Of a DNA stretch of 64,000 bases, positions 35,704 to 44,866 are shown one piece after another. The stretch is from DSWT01 sp036845725. GTDB lineage: Bacteria; Chloroflexota; Anaerolineae; B4-G1; SLSP01. The stretch is from NCBI GenBank assembly GCA_036845725.1, contig DAIUDK010000003.1, positions 1 to 64,000 on the forward strand. The letters are read 5' to 3'. The notes below the pieces were generated by a model. That model was not told the DNA's origin. It ran no database searches and saw only the letters and a program-made list of their open reading frames with translations. Positions within the stretch are counted from its first letter, which is position 1; each line of letters opens with the position of its first letter. The position numbers and the translations under genes are program-made.

Positions 35704-36705
35704 TTAGCTGCCAAAGGTCATCACGCGGCCTTCGTCTGCGGATTGGCGGGCGAGGAGGCTGGCTTCGGTGACGGCGAAGACGTCATCCGCGGTGAGGATC
35801 GCCGTGGTCTTGCCTTCGATGTGTTCCACGAAATCCTGGAAGATTTGCCGGTCGCAGGCAACGGAGAACACGGCTTCACCCTCCATATCGGCGTTGATGA
35901 GGTAGGCTTGCCCGCCGCGTACTTCGATTGCGCCATCGGTTCCCATGATGCGCACGCGGTCGTCGCCGTGGGAGGGCGCGGTCGACGGACGCAGGTAATC
36001 GAGGCTGGCGGAGGCAAAGACCTCGTTGGTCAACGTGAAGTGGCACAGCGCCGATACCTCAAGGTCGCCGTTGCCCTGATTGTAGTGCGTCGAGTGCGTC
36101 GCGTAGACAGAGGTGAAAGCCTGCCCGCTGAACCAGGCAATCCAGTCGAAAGCGTGGACGCCAATCCAGGGGATCGTGCCGCCGTAGGTTGCCCGGTCGT
36201 GGTAGTAGCCGTCACGGTGGCCCAACCGGTACGACTTTTGCGCGTTGATCAGGCGCACCGTCCCAATCGCGCCGTCGCGCACGGCGCGCCACGCGGTATA
36301 GAAGGCCGGATCGTAGCGCAGGTTCATGATCGTGGCGAGATGCAGGCCGGGAGACGCTGCATGCGTTGTCTTGAGCATCGCCAGTTGCTCGAATGTGAGG
36401 GCGACGGGCTTCTCGCAAAAGACGTGGCTGCCGCGCCGCAGCGCTTCCGCCGCCATTTCGGCGTGCAGCTCGAACGGGCCACAGACGGTCACGATGTCCG
36501 GCTGAAGCCGGTCCAACATCTGCCGATAATCGGTGAAGACTTCGGGGGTGAAGCCCAGCGCGTCGCAGTGCCTTAGCCAGGGTGTGACATCGTCCTCCGG
36601 CGCGCCGGACGCGATCCCCACCACTTGCACGTGAGGCAAATAGGGCAAGGCATCCCACACGTGCTTGTCGTGTCCGCCGCGATTGCCGATCATACAAAGT
36701 TTCAT
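35704..36705 (-). CDS. Gfo/Idh/MocA-family oxidoreductase
   Basis: Second oxidoreductase of the family in this cluster, 333 residues. The N-terminus LCMIGNRGGHDKHVWDAL is a degenerate GxGxxG; RRGSHVFCEKPVALTFEQL holds the EKP motif; the catalytic-domain region NLRYDPAFYTAWRAVRDGAIG is present, as are DRATYGGTIPWIGVHAFDW (the conserved His/Asp) and the beta-strand domain. The ATG at 36705 follows GGAGGACCT and gives a normal N-terminus; 11 upstream codons are discounted. It probably acts with its paralogue on an unknown polyol or sugar acid. Confidence 0.9.
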   Translation of the reverse strand: MKLCMIGNRGGHDKHVWDALPYLPHVQVVGIASGAPEDDVTPWLRHCDALGFTPEVFTDYRQMLDRLQPDIVTVCGPFELHAEMAAEALRRGSHVFCEKPVALTFEQLAMLKTTHAASPGLHLATIMNLRYDPAFYTAWRAVRDGAIGTVRLINAQKSYRLGHRDGYYHDRATYGGTIPWIGVHAFDWIAWFSGQAFTSVYATHSTHYNQGNGDLEVSALCHFTLTNEVFASASLDYLRPSTAPSHGDDRVRIMGTDGAIEVRGGQAYLINADMEGEAVFSVACDRQIFQDFVEHIEGKTTAILTADDVFAVTEASLLARQSADEGRVMTFGS

Positions 36706-36720
36706 AGGTCCTCCGCTATA

Positions 36721-36797
36721 GGAATCACGGATCTTCACGAATCGACACTGATTTCTGCTATTCGTGAAAATTCGTGTAGATTCGTGGTTAAGATCCT
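36721..36797. repeat. 'CACGAAT' inverted repeat
   Basis: ATCACGGATCTTCACGAATC and ATTCGTGAAAATTCGTGTAG/ATTCGTGG form imperfect arms. Same family as 29541-29625 and 42293-42400. It runs into the last codons of the 547-residue protein. Confidence 0.8.
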
Positions 36798-38431
36798 TGA
36801 TGTACTCGGATTTGTAGGGTGATGTCCACCGGCGTTAAAAAGGTCAACAGGGCGCGGACGTGATCGGGCGCAAGTTCGGCATCGCGCATGGCCCACATTC
36901 CGTGGGCGTGGGCGCCCGGCCCAATGCGAATGACATCATGTCCATATCGCATCATACCATAACCTTGCTTTAAGAACAACACCTGCCCCGCTTGCGGACG
37001 GGTCGCTATGTCGCCCGTCTCCCACACGCCGCCAGGCGGGAAGTCGAAAGCCACCTGCGCCGCGACACCGTCAAGCCCATCGAGCGTTTGATAGCACACG
37101 TCAAAGCCGCCGTCTACTTCTCGAATCGTCAACGTGGACAACGGCGGGGGCAAGCGACGCAGGTCTCGCTCCTCAAGCATCGCCGTCCATCGCTCCGGCG
37201 GTATGGGATAGCCCAACGGCAATTCATAGCCGGGCCGGCGCGGATTGCTGCGTCCCTCGGAGCGTAGGATGACGCCGTCCTCGGTCGCAGTCACGTCGTC
37301 GCTGATGAAGCGCCCGGTGTTGTGGCCAAAGTACGTCTGGCTGATTTTGACGCTGCTCAGTTCCGCCTTCCCGTAGACCAGCGAGAACAGCCGCGTGGTG
37401 TTGCGGAACGCGGACGCGCTCAACAGACCACGTCGCGTCCGCCAAATACCATTCAACGGCATGTACAGTGTGAAACTATCGGGCAGAACAGCATCGGTGA
37501 GTTCGGGATCGCCGTACTTGAGCAGCGGATACGCCAACCACAGGAGATGCCCTGCCGGTGCGTCGCTCTTCTCCCACAACATTTGTGCGGCCTGAACGTA
37601 GACCGGCGTGGGGCGCAGCGCATTGTAGAGCAAATAACAGTGCGCCAGGCCGAGCGGGACGGTGCGCGTGCCGTAGTCCTGACGGCGGGAAAGGCCCGTT
37701 TCGGCAGTTCCATCAGCGTGGAGGAAACGCAAATCGAGATCGAGGTTGCGCGCCACGGCGTCCAGCGTCTCCGGACAGTCGCGGCGCTCGGCGATGAGCA
37801 GCCACGAGCGATCGTTCACCGCATCGTAGACGCCGATACTGCGCTCGATGAACAGCCCTTCCGCATCCACGTCGATGCCTTCCGCGAGATAGGCATCCAC
37901 CGTTGATGCCACATCCAGATCGGGGAAGAGCGCGTGAGCCTGCACCAGCGCCGACGCGATCACCCAACGGTGGTTCGGCGTGTGAAAGCCGCCGGTCAGC
38001 ATCCCCGCGACGGCGCGGCGCACGAACTGTTCCAACCGCTCCAAGAGCGCGCGCCACGCCGGACTATCGACAGCTCGCGCACGCGCCAACTCGATCACAG
38101 CGCACACCTGCTGCACCACAAAGCCGGTATCCGGCGCGGAATCGTAGTTGACGGAGAGCAGGTCGATGTTGCCGCTCGGCCTCCGCGCCCGCAGCATGAA
38201 ATCGGCGGCCTGCGCCGCGCGCGCCAGACGGGATTCATCGCCCGTCCCCAACGCCAGATACGCACATCCCACCACGAAGTGCGCCGAGTAAATCGCGTCT
38301 GCGATGCCGTAATCCGGGTAAATCAGGCCACCGCACTGCGGATGCGCGGGATCGGCGATTTGCCAGTGCTGCATCTCGTCGATGTAAACAGCTAGAGCTT
38401 CCAATACCGATACAAGGGTGAGTTTCCTCAT
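36788..38431 (-). CDS. Unknown protein (547 aa), possible (alpha/alpha) toroid glycan enzyme
   Basis: The first about 300 residues look like a helical toroid: LALGTGDESRLARAAQAADFML, GGFHTPNHRWVIASALVQAHALFPD with WV and NH residues, RSIGVYDAVNDRSWLLIAERRD and RRQDYGTRTVPLGLAHCYLLY. These resemble the alpha-barrel of heparinase II/III or similar polysaccharide lyases. The C-terminal part is beta-rich (GGVWETGDIATRPQAGQVLFLKQG, with many strands up to HQGS). I cannot identify catalytic residues with confidence. The ATG at 38431 has GGAG upstream. Its neighbours are two Gfo/Idh/MocA oxidoreductases, so a role in carbohydrate or uronic acid breakdown is suggested by context only. Confidence 0.6.
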   Translation of the reverse strand: MRKLTLVSVLEALAVYIDEMQHWQIADPAHPQCGGLIYPDYGIADAIYSAHFVVGCAYLALGTGDESRLARAAQAADFMLRARRPSGNIDLLSVNYDSAPDTGFVVQQVCAVIELARARAVDSPAWRALLERLEQFVRRAVAGMLTGGFHTPNHRWVIASALVQAHALFPDLDVASTVDAYLAEGIDVDAEGLFIERSIGVYDAVNDRSWLLIAERRDCPETLDAVARNLDLDLRFLHADGTAETGLSRRQDYGTRTVPLGLAHCYLLYNALRPTPVYVQAAQMLWEKSDAPAGHLLWLAYPLLKYGDPELTDAVLPDSFTLYMPLNGIWRTRRGLLSASAFRNTTRLFSLVYGKAELSSVKISQTYFGHNTGRFISDDVTATEDGVILRSEGRSNPRRPGYELPLGYPIPPERWTAMLEERDLRRLPPPLSTLTIREVDGGFDVCYQTLDGLDGVAAQVAFDFPPGGVWETGDIATRPQAGQVLFLKQGYGMMRYGHDVIRIGPGAHAHGMWAMRDAELAPDHVRALLTFLTPVDITLQIRVHQGS

Positions 38432-38485
38432 GACACATCTCCGAATACAAAGTTGCCGTCCACTAAAACGCACTCTGGAGACACA

Positions 38486-38494
38486 TGGTATAAT
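38486..38494 (+). promoter_or_regulatory. Extended -10 promoter for the GT39-like gene
   Basis: TGGTATAAT (TG-n-TATAAT) 70 bases before the ATG at 38564; the -35 region is weak. It lies in the divergent space between two genes. Confidence 0.5.
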
Positions 38495-38563
38495 GATGAT
38501 GAATCTTGGCAAGACAGCAAAAACCATTTGTTTGACATGCAAAAGAATAGCCACATTGCAATA

Positions 38564-41413
38564 ATGAAAAAAGTATTGCTCATCGTCCTTTTACTAGCAG
38601 CCCTCTCGCTGCGTACTGTTGGCATTGTCAGAATTCCACCAGGACTTAGCGGCGATGAAAGTATGAATGGCACCGATGCTATGGCTATGTGGGAATGGGA
38701 ACGCTTGCCAGTATTTTTCACCAACAACTATGGGCGCGAAGCATTCTTTTTTTATCTGATGGCACTTTGCGTCAAGATATGGGGCGCAAACACATTTAGC
38801 ATCCGCCTGCCAGCCATTCTTTGTGGAATGGCCACCCTGGTGTTTACCTATGTACTGGTAAAAAGATTGTGGAATGAACGCTCGGCTTTACTTACTGTAG
38901 GACTAATGAGCATCTCGTTCTGGCCAATCTTTACCAGCCGCATTGGCTTACGTGCTATCTCGATGCCCCCGTGGGAAGCGCTGTGTCTATACGCGCTGTG
39001 GCGCGGTTTGCACGAACGGCGTTGGCGGTGGTGGATAGTAACCGGTGTAGCATTAGGCATCCTGACCTATACGTACATTCCCGGACGGTTCTTCGCAGTG
39101 GTCCCGCTGCTATGGTTAAGCATTTGCGTTGTGTTGAGCACACGACGCCCCTGGGAGGGCGTAGCCCGGAGGCGCGTGTGGAGCGGGCTGTTGCTTGCCT
39201 GTGGTCTTGCGCTGCTTATCTTTGCCCCATTTGGGCGCTATAGCATGCAGCACCCAGAGTTGGTGAACCAGCGCATCAAGGAACTCGACAATGTCTTACA
39301 AAGCTTTTGGAGCGGAAATCTTCGGCCACTCTGGCAATCTTTCATCAATACACTGGGGATGTTCACGTTTCGTGGAGAGGGAGATTGGTACTACAATGTA
39401 TCTGGTCGCCCACTAATGGATTGGGGAACAGGATTGTGTTTCTATGCAGGTGTGCTTCTAGCCTTATCCCGGATACGTGAACCGCGTTATCAATTGCTTC
39501 TTATCTGGACCGGCGTGATGTTAGCGCCAAGTATATTTTCGATCGGTGCACCTTCATTTTTACGTGCGACAGGAGCGCAAACCCCTATCTATGTTTTCCC
39601 CGCGCTAGCTATCGATGCACTGTGGCAATGGCTTGATGACCACGGTCTGCGCCCAAGTGCACACATCGCTATGCGTCAGTGCCGACATTGGTTTGGGTGG
39701 GCAGTCTGCCTGGGCCTTCTGCTTGTTGCAACACGCGATGGTCAAGCCTATTTTATCGAATGGGCGCAGCATCCCCGCACCCGTAAGATTTATGACGCAG
39801 GCCTCGCGCAGATTGGTGCCGCTTTGGATGCACACCTACCGCTGCCAGAGAACGCCCAAGTGTTCGTAGGCTGTGATTACGCCGCTGATTTATGTCGAAA
39901 TATGGTGCTGTATCAAACACGCTACGAAGGTCCCATTCAATGGTTTGTAGGACGGCGCGCATTGGTCTTCCCGCCAGCCACTACGGCGCAAAGAGATTTG
40001 TTCTATTTCTTCGACGATGCCTTACCACCGGAGACCATTTTCCTGCCCTGGGCGCAGTTGGCAGACAACTTAACCATGACCCGCTCAACAGACGGAAATC
40101 TGGAATCAGCGAGCCTGCATATCCCAGCTAATCGCGAATGGAACCTCCCTTGGACACCGCAAACAGCATTACAAGGACAATTCAAAAATACGCTAACTAT
40201 GCTTGGTTATGATTTGCCAGCACAAGCGGAACGCGCTCAAACTGTAACATTTGTGGCCTACTGGCGCGTGCCACAAACTTTTGAGATGGATGGCAGTGCG
40301 CCGTTATGGGCCAATCTCACACTGAGAGATGTACATGGCGATGTCTGGGACAAGCGTGAGAATTTGCTGGCCTATGCACCATGGGATTGGATTTCAGGAA
40401 CGGTGGTAGCTCAGACGATGGTATTTTCTATGCCAGCGTACATCCCGCCGGTCGTGCTTTATCCCGATTTCAGCATCGAGAAGAATGGGCAAAAACTGCC
40501 CTACCATCTGTCAACCGGTGAAGTCATGACCAGTGCGTTACTGAGTCCGCTCCAGGTTACTGGTGCTCCGGTGGTAACACCTCCAGCCTCACATACCCTT
40601 TTGGGCTTGGCGGACGAAATTGCATTAGGAGAAGTGTTAATGATCGGTCTAGCCAGACCCGGCGAACGGCTCAGCACAACCCTGCATTGGTATACGATTG
40701 ACACACCGCGCGCCGACTACGTAGTCCGTTTTCAATGGCATCAGGATAATTGTTCCGGGCCGGTGCGTCACACAACGATTGAGCCGCTGTTAACAACGCT
40801 CCATCCCACATCGCACTGGCAACCTGGCGAACCGGTGCGCAGCGCACATGACCCCATTATCCCCAGGGAATTGACACAAGGCATCTACGGCGTCACGCTG
40901 GACCTGATCCCGGCAACACAAGCGGAGGACGTGCCAGCATCCAGGGTCGCTTGTCGTTCGGTAGAGATTGGCGGCCACGCGCGAACGTTCACCGCTCCCG
41001 ACATTCCCTATCCACACCTACAGACGTTGGCGGACGGGGTGCAATTGCTAGGCTACAGCCTCGCGCCGGTAGGGGAGCAACATCCAGGCGACGCGCTCGA
41101 AGTCACGTTGTACTGGCAAGCCACAGCCGCACCAACACACGGATATACCGTTTTTGTCCATCTCTATCGACCAGACGGACAACTGGCAGGGCAACACGAC
41201 GGTCCACCCTGCGCCAGCGAGTGCCCCACATTTTCCTGGGTCACCGGAGAAATCCTGATCGATAAACATACACTGACCATCGATCCATCCACCGAATCAG
41301 GTAAGTACCGGCTAGGGGTGGGTATGTACGATTTTATCACCCTGGAACGACTGACGATCCCTGACACAGAGAACAATGTTATACTTTTAGCCGATATTCC
41401 GGTGCGGAAATAA
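38564..41413 (+). CDS. GT39-like (ArnT/PMT superfamily) glycosyltransferase with C-terminal beta domain
   Basis: Large membrane protein of 949 residues. The ATG at 38564 is chosen because residues upstream of MKKVLLIVLLLAALSL show no signal and no ribosome site is visible. The first helix is followed by IPPGLSGDESMNGTDAM, the Asp-containing first lumenal loop typical of GT-C transferases (DE). About 10 helices follow to residue 450 (YGREAFFFYLMAL, FSIRLPAILCGMATLVFTYVL, LLVATRDGQAYFIEW). The C-terminal half is soluble and beta-rich. Its last part, GYTVFVHLYRPDGQLAGQ ... WVTGEILIDKHTLTI ... GKYRLGVGMYDFITLERL, also occurs in the two proteins near 58.1 and 61.1 kb. The gene is AT-rich compared with neighbours. 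Acceptor and donor are unknown. Confidence 0.85.
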   Translation: MKKVLLIVLLLAALSLRTVGIVRIPPGLSGDESMNGTDAMAMWEWERLPVFFTNNYGREAFFFYLMALCVKIWGANTFSIRLPAILCGMATLVFTYVLVKRLWNERSALLTVGLMSISFWPIFTSRIGLRAISMPPWEALCLYALWRGLHERRWRWWIVTGVALGILTYTYIPGRFFAVVPLLWLSICVVLSTRRPWEGVARRRVWSGLLLACGLALLIFAPFGRYSMQHPELVNQRIKELDNVLQSFWSGNLRPLWQSFINTLGMFTFRGEGDWYYNVSGRPLMDWGTGLCFYAGVLLALSRIREPRYQLLLIWTGVMLAPSIFSIGAPSFLRATGAQTPIYVFPALAIDALWQWLDDHGLRPSAHIAMRQCRHWFGWAVCLGLLLVATRDGQAYFIEWAQHPRTRKIYDAGLAQIGAALDAHLPLPENAQVFVGCDYAADLCRNMVLYQTRYEGPIQWFVGRRALVFPPATTAQRDLFYFFDDALPPETIFLPWAQLADNLTMTRSTDGNLESASLHIPANREWNLPWTPQTALQGQFKNTLTMLGYDLPAQAERAQTVTFVAYWRVPQTFEMDGSAPLWANLTLRDVHGDVWDKRENLLAYAPWDWISGTVVAQTMVFSMPAYIPPVVLYPDFSIEKNGQKLPYHLSTGEVMTSALLSPLQVTGAPVVTPPASHTLLGLADEIALGEVLMIGLARPGERLSTTLHWYTIDTPRADYVVRFQWHQDNCSGPVRHTTIEPLLTTLHPTSHWQPGEPVRSAHDPIIPRELTQGIYGVTLDLIPATQAEDVPASRVACRSVEIGGHARTFTAPDIPYPHLQTLADGVQLLGYSLAPVGEQHPGDALEVTLYWQATAAPTHGYTVFVHLYRPDGQLAGQHDGPPCASECPTFSWVTGEILIDKHTLTIDPSTESGKYRLGVGMYDFITLERLTIPDTENNVILLADIPVRK

Positions 41414-41438
41414 AGCGGAGATTTTTACCCGCCACAGC

Positions 41439-42233
41439 TTAAACAAAAGTGAATGGATCGCCGACCGGCACGTGCGCAATCGGGACATCGGGGATGCGCG
41501 CGCGCAGCCACTCGACGAGGTAAGCCATCCCCGGCTCCTCGGTGTTGGCGTGGCCCGCGACGATCAGCGCCAGCTTACGCCCCTGGGCAATCGCATCACG
41601 CACGTATTCGCAGGTCTCCCACTCGTTGATTTCGCCGGAGATGAGCACGTCCATATCCTGCCGCTCGCTCATAAAGCCGATTTGCCAGCGGTCGTCCAAC
41701 GCGCCGACGATCAACCCCACACGGCGGCATGGCATCGCCAAATCGCCCACCACGCGCACCGTGTCGACGCCGAGTTTCGCCTTCAATTCCACCGCCAACG
41801 CGCCAGCCGTGGTCTCCGACAAGGTGAAGAACGGCAAATCGCCCTCTCCCCGGTACGACGCCCACCCCAGCGCCTGCACGGCGCCGGTTATAATGCCGTC
41901 CGGTTTGTGCATATGCCAGTGATCGTGGAAGCGCCACACGACGATGCCGTGTTCGTCCAGCAGTGCGCGCTTGGCCTGGTAGACGGGATCGTTCGCCAGC
42001 CACTCGATCTCGTCCAGGTGATTGTAGAAGGTCGGTTCGTGGGTGATGATGAGGTTGGCGCCCAGTTCCACCGCGCGTTGGATCACGGCGCAACTGGCGA
42101 GAAACGTCGTCACGATGCCGGTCACAGGCTGCGCCGGATCGCCGGTCTTGAACGTGTCCACCGTCTCTGGCAACGGCGCGCCGGGAACTGTCTGAAGAAT
42201 TATGTCAATTACACTCTGAATGGTTCTTGTCAT
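41439..42233 (-). CDS. NIF3-like dinuclear metal protein
   Basis: Protein of 264 residues of the NIF3/DUF34 family. ANLIITHEPTFYNHLDEIEWL carries the His ligand of the metal pair (family: HHPxxF), and the C-terminal HANTEEPGMAYLVEWLRARI provides the second group (family: GHxxxE). The middle strands of the inserted PII-like domain are LMPCRRVGLIVGA. The precise function is unsettled; family members have been linked to NAD, GTP cyclohydrolase type II-like or regulatory roles. The ATG at 42233 with GGAGG eight bases upstream is preferred over GTG at 42242. It is the first gene downstream of the GT39-like gene, convergent with it. Confidence 0.85.
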   Translation of the reverse strand: MTRTIQSVIDIILQTVPGAPLPETVDTFKTGDPAQPVTGIVTTFLASCAVIQRAVELGANLIITHEPTFYNHLDEIEWLANDPVYQAKRALLDEHGIVVWRFHDHWHMHKPDGIITGAVQALGWASYRGEGDLPFFTLSETTAGALAVELKAKLGVDTVRVVGDLAMPCRRVGLIVGALDDRWQIGFMSERQDMDVLISGEINEWETCEYVRDAIAQGRKLALIVAGHANTEEPGMAYLVEWLRARIPDVPIAHVPVGDPFTFV

Positions 42234-42246
42234 TCTTGTCACCTCC

Positions 42247-42275
42247 TCAACGGATTGAACGGATCAAACGGAGTA
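42247..42275. repeat. 'AACGGATT' repeat upstream of the NIF3-like gene
   Basis: CAACGGATTGAACGGATCAAACGGA. Part of the AACGGATT family of 23519-23585 and 30913-30974, here with one arm only. Confidence 0.7.
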
Positions 42276-42292
42276 ATGAGTCAAGTACGTAG

Positions 42293-42400
42293 GCCGACCA
42301 CGAATTTTTAACGAATAAACGAATGGTCGCCTGGCTGACGCGAGTTCGTCGTTTAGCCAAGACCTGGATTCGTTTATTCGTTTCCCGATTCGTGGTCGGC
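42293..42400. repeat. Long 'CACGAAT' inverted repeat at the FGGY gene 3' end
   Basis: Two matched arm pairs: GCCGACCACGAAT (42293-42305) with ATTCGTGGTCGGC (42388-42400), and AACGAATAAACGAAT (42310-42324) with ATTCGTTTATTCGTT (42368-42382). The arms supply the last codons (ADHESGNE) and the TAA of the kinase gene; it may also act as its terminator. Confidence 0.85.
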
Positions 42401-43948
42401 AAGCTCAGCCAGCGCGGTCAACCGTTGCAAATACGGCTGCACGGCAGGAAACAGCGCGCGGTAGACCTCGGCATACAACTGCGAGTAAAACGCGTGTCGC
42501 CCCGCATCAGGCACGAACGGCTCCGGCGCGATGCGCGTCATCGCCTTCGCCGCCGCGCGCACATCGGTGAACAGCCCTACCCCGGTCGCCGCGAGGATGC
42601 CCGCGCCGAGGGCCGCCGCGTCGGTCACGACAGCGCGGTAGACGGGCTTGCCCGTCACGTCGGCGATGATTTGGAGCCAACGCTCGCTCTGCGCGCCGCC
42701 GCCCATAGCGACGTAGCTTTCCACAGGTTGGCCCAGCGCCGCTTCCACGCCTTCCGTGTGCAGTCGCTGCTCGAAAGCAATCCCCTCCAAAATCGCCCGG
42801 TACAGATGTGCCCGCGTATGAACGCCGCGCCACCCCACCACAATCCCACTCGCCGCCGCATCCCAATACGGATTCATCGCCGAATTCCAGTAAGGCACAA
42901 GCATCAGCCCCTCCGCGCCCGGTGGAATGCAGGCAATGGCCTCACCGTACCAATTTTCAATCCCGGATTCATGATTCATGATTCCAGATTCGCTCACTCG
43001 CTGATTCGCCGATTCTGCCATCTTCTCCACAAACCACGAAATCGTATACGCGCCGCCGAGAAGCACAGTCTCCAGGCTGTAGCTGCCGGGAACGGCGCTA
43101 ACCATCGTGCGGAAGGCGCGGTCGGTCACGTAGACGTCCGCGTGCGTCCCGGAGACGACGGACGTGCCCAGAGTGAGATACGCCTGTCCCGGCCGGGTGA
43201 TGCCCACACCCAGTCCGCCGGCCTGTCCATCCCCGACGCCCGCGACGACCGGCAGACCAACAGACAAGCTGGTCAACACAGCAGCTTCCAGCGTCACCGT
43301 TCCCAACACCGCGCCGGGCGGGTAGGTTTCCGGCATCTGCGCCACGTCCAAGCCGAGGTAGTCCAGCAGATCGGCGTTCCAAGTGTTCGTGCGCATATCG
43401 AACAGGCCGGTGGGATCAGCGCAGCCCCGCCCCGTGCGGGCATGGCCGGTCAGCTTGTAGGTGAGGAACGCGGCAACGTCCAAGTACTTCGCCGTGCGCG
43501 CGAAAACGTCGGGTTCGTGCGCGCGCAGCCAGGCGATCTTGCAGAGCGTGAGATTGCCGGAGAGCGGCTTGCCGGTTTCGCGGTGGATGCGCTCCGCGCC
43601 ATACTCCCGGTCGATAACGGGCAAGAGATCGCGGGCGCGCTCATCCATCCACGCAATAGCGGGGCGCAAGGGTGTGCCCGTTTCATCGACAGGCACAAAC
43701 GTCTCACGTTGCGGGGAAATGCATAAAGCGGCAATGCGACCGGCTTCCAACTGGACAACTGCCGCGCGCACGGCCTGCACACACGCTTCCCACCACGCTT
43801 CGGCGGGCTGCTCGTGCCAGATTGGACGCGGCATCGACAAAGGCAACGCGGCGCGGCCTTCGGCGAGAGGCGCGCCGCGCGCGTCCCACACAATCGCTTT
43901 GCACGCGGTGGTGCTGCTGTCGATGCCAAGAACGAGATCGGGGGTCAT
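42374..43948 (-). CDS. FGGY-family carbohydrate kinase (xylulokinase-like)
   Basis: Protein of 524 residues. The N-terminal ATPase motif DLVLGIDSSTTACKAIVWD (phosphate 1), WHEQPAEAWWEACVQAVR, the FGGY signature ETYPPGAVLGTVT..GVGDGQAGGLGVGITRPGQ, and AMGGGAQSERWLQIIADVTGKPV (phosphate 2/adenosine) point to a xylulokinase-like sugar kinase. The sugar is not known. Residues about 310-331 (KMAESANQRVSESGIMNHES) come from a periodic repeat, and the last eight residues from an inverted repeat. The start chosen is ATG 43948, since the 12 upstream codons show no family match. No isomerase or transporter is adjacent. Confidence 0.9.
   Translation of the reverse strand: MTPDLVLGIDSSTTACKAIVWDARGAPLAEGRAALPLSMPRPIWHEQPAEAWWEACVQAVRAAVVQLEAGRIAALCISPQRETFVPVDETGTPLRPAIAWMDERARDLLPVIDREYGAERIHRETGKPLSGNLTLCKIAWLRAHEPDVFARTAKYLDVAAFLTYKLTGHARTGRGCADPTGLFDMRTNTWNADLLDYLGLDVAQMPETYPPGAVLGTVTLEAAVLTSLSVGLPVVAGVGDGQAGGLGVGITRPGQAYLTLGTSVVSGTHADVYVTDRAFRTMVSAVPGSYSLETVLLGGAYTISWFVEKMAESANQRVSESGIMNHESGIENWYGEAIACIPPGAEGLMLVPYWNSAMNPYWDAAASGIVVGWRGVHTRAHLYRAILEGIAFEQRLHTEGVEAALGQPVESYVAMGGGAQSERWLQIIADVTGKPVYRAVVTDAAALGAGILAATGVGLFTDVRAAAKAMTRIAPEPFVPDAGRHAFYSQLYAEVYRALFPAVQPYLQRLTALAELADHESGNE
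42955..43020. repeat. 'GATTCATGATTC'/'GATTCGCT' repeat in frame in the FGGY kinase
   Basis: Plus strand GGATTCATGATTCATGATTC followed by AGATTCGCTCACTCGCTGAT and TCGCCGATTC: period 7-8 units, encoding SESANQR-type residues in the kinase. Same family as 5275-5340 and 61114-61189. Confidence 0.85.
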
Positions 43949-44089
43949 CGGACTGATAAACCTTGTTTCATCGGGAATCACCACCCATTTGTCTTTCTTG
44001 ATCTCATTTTACTTCAGGGCGTGGGTAATGACAACAAGAGGCGGTGCTTTATTGTCCGCAAGTACATTGTGAATTTAGCCGCCAGGCCG

Positions 44090-44118
44090 ATGACAAGCAA
44101 CCGGATTTTAGGTACAAT
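44090..44118 (+). promoter_or_regulatory. Promoter of the PH-domain gene
   Basis: ATGACA (44090-44095), 17-base spacer, TACAAT (44113-44118), about 45 bases before the ATG at 44163. Confidence 0.6.
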
Positions 44119-44162
44119 AGAAGCATAATCGGTCTTCAACAACGAAAGGAATAGTGACGACA

Positions 44163-44768
44163 ATGCAAACGAAACAATTTACACCCAGTCCGAAATACTT
44201 GACGAAGTTACGGGTCACACTGAGTTTGATCGCCCTGGTGATTTTGATCTGCGGGTTTGTTATCGGTGTGCCGATCGCTTTCGAAGAGGGAATCGGCGCG
44301 TTGGCGATTACGCTGCTGGTGACGTTCGTACTCAACCTCCTGTGGTGGGCGCCAGGGATGCTGCTGTCCGGCCCGTACTATCGCAGCCTGCACTACGAAA
44401 TCCACGAGGATGAGATGATCGTGAACGCAGGCATCGTGACTAAATCGATCAAGCACGTCCCCTTCCGCACGGTGACGAACCTGACGGTCAAGCGTGGCCT
44501 GTTCGACCGTTGGCTTGGCATCGGCACGTTGGATATCGAGACGGCCGGCATGAGCAGTACGCAAGGCGCGCCAGAACAAAGCCTGGTCGGTCTGGAGAAC
44601 CCGCAAGAGGTGTATGAGTTGGTCGTCGCCGCGTTGCACCGTTTCCGTGGTGCGATGGCGCCGTCGAGCGCCGAGGAAGAAGCGCCGGCTACGGCTTCGC
44701 CTGAGGCGCTGAACGCCATCCTCGCGGAGGTCCGCGCGATTCGACAGGCTATGACGCGGGAAGGGTAA
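44163..44768 (+). CDS. PH-domain membrane protein (bPH2/YdbS-like)
   Basis: Protein of 201 residues. Two hydrophobic helices near the N-terminus (LIALVILICGFVIGVPIAF and AITLLVTFVLNLLWWAPGMLL) are followed by the bacterial PH-like domain LHYEIHEDEMIVNAGIVTKSIKHVPFRTVTNLTVKRG, with GLFDRWLGIGTLDIETAGM (family: 'GhhxRxxGIGxVxIxTAG'). This is the bPH2 pattern found in YdbS-type membrane proteins. A GTG at 44154 is also in frame, but ATG 44163 is better spaced from AAAGGA. Function unknown. It is convergent with the propeller lipoprotein gene and ends in a hairpin. Confidence 0.85.
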   Translation: MQTKQFTPSPKYLTKLRVTLSLIALVILICGFVIGVPIAFEEGIGALAITLLVTFVLNLLWWAPGMLLSGPYYRSLHYEIHEDEMIVNAGIVTKSIKHVPFRTVTNLTVKRGLFDRWLGIGTLDIETAGMSSTQGAPEQSLVGLENPQEVYELVVAALHRFRGAMAPSSAEEEAPATASPEALNAILAEVRAIRQAMTREG

Positions 44769-44824
44769 GAGCACTTCTCAACCAACAACGGCGCGAGCAA
44801 GCGCTCGGCGTTGCGGTGACAAAC

Positions 44825-44858
44825 ACCCTTGCGAAGGCCAGGAAGCCTTCGCAAGGGT
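44825..44858. terminator. Bidirectional terminator between convergent genes
   Basis: ACCCTTGCGAAGGC pairs perfectly with GCCTTCGCAAGGGT (14 bases) around a six-base loop; T-rich sequence follows on the plus strand. Confidence 0.8.
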
Positions 44859-44866
44859 TTGCTTTA

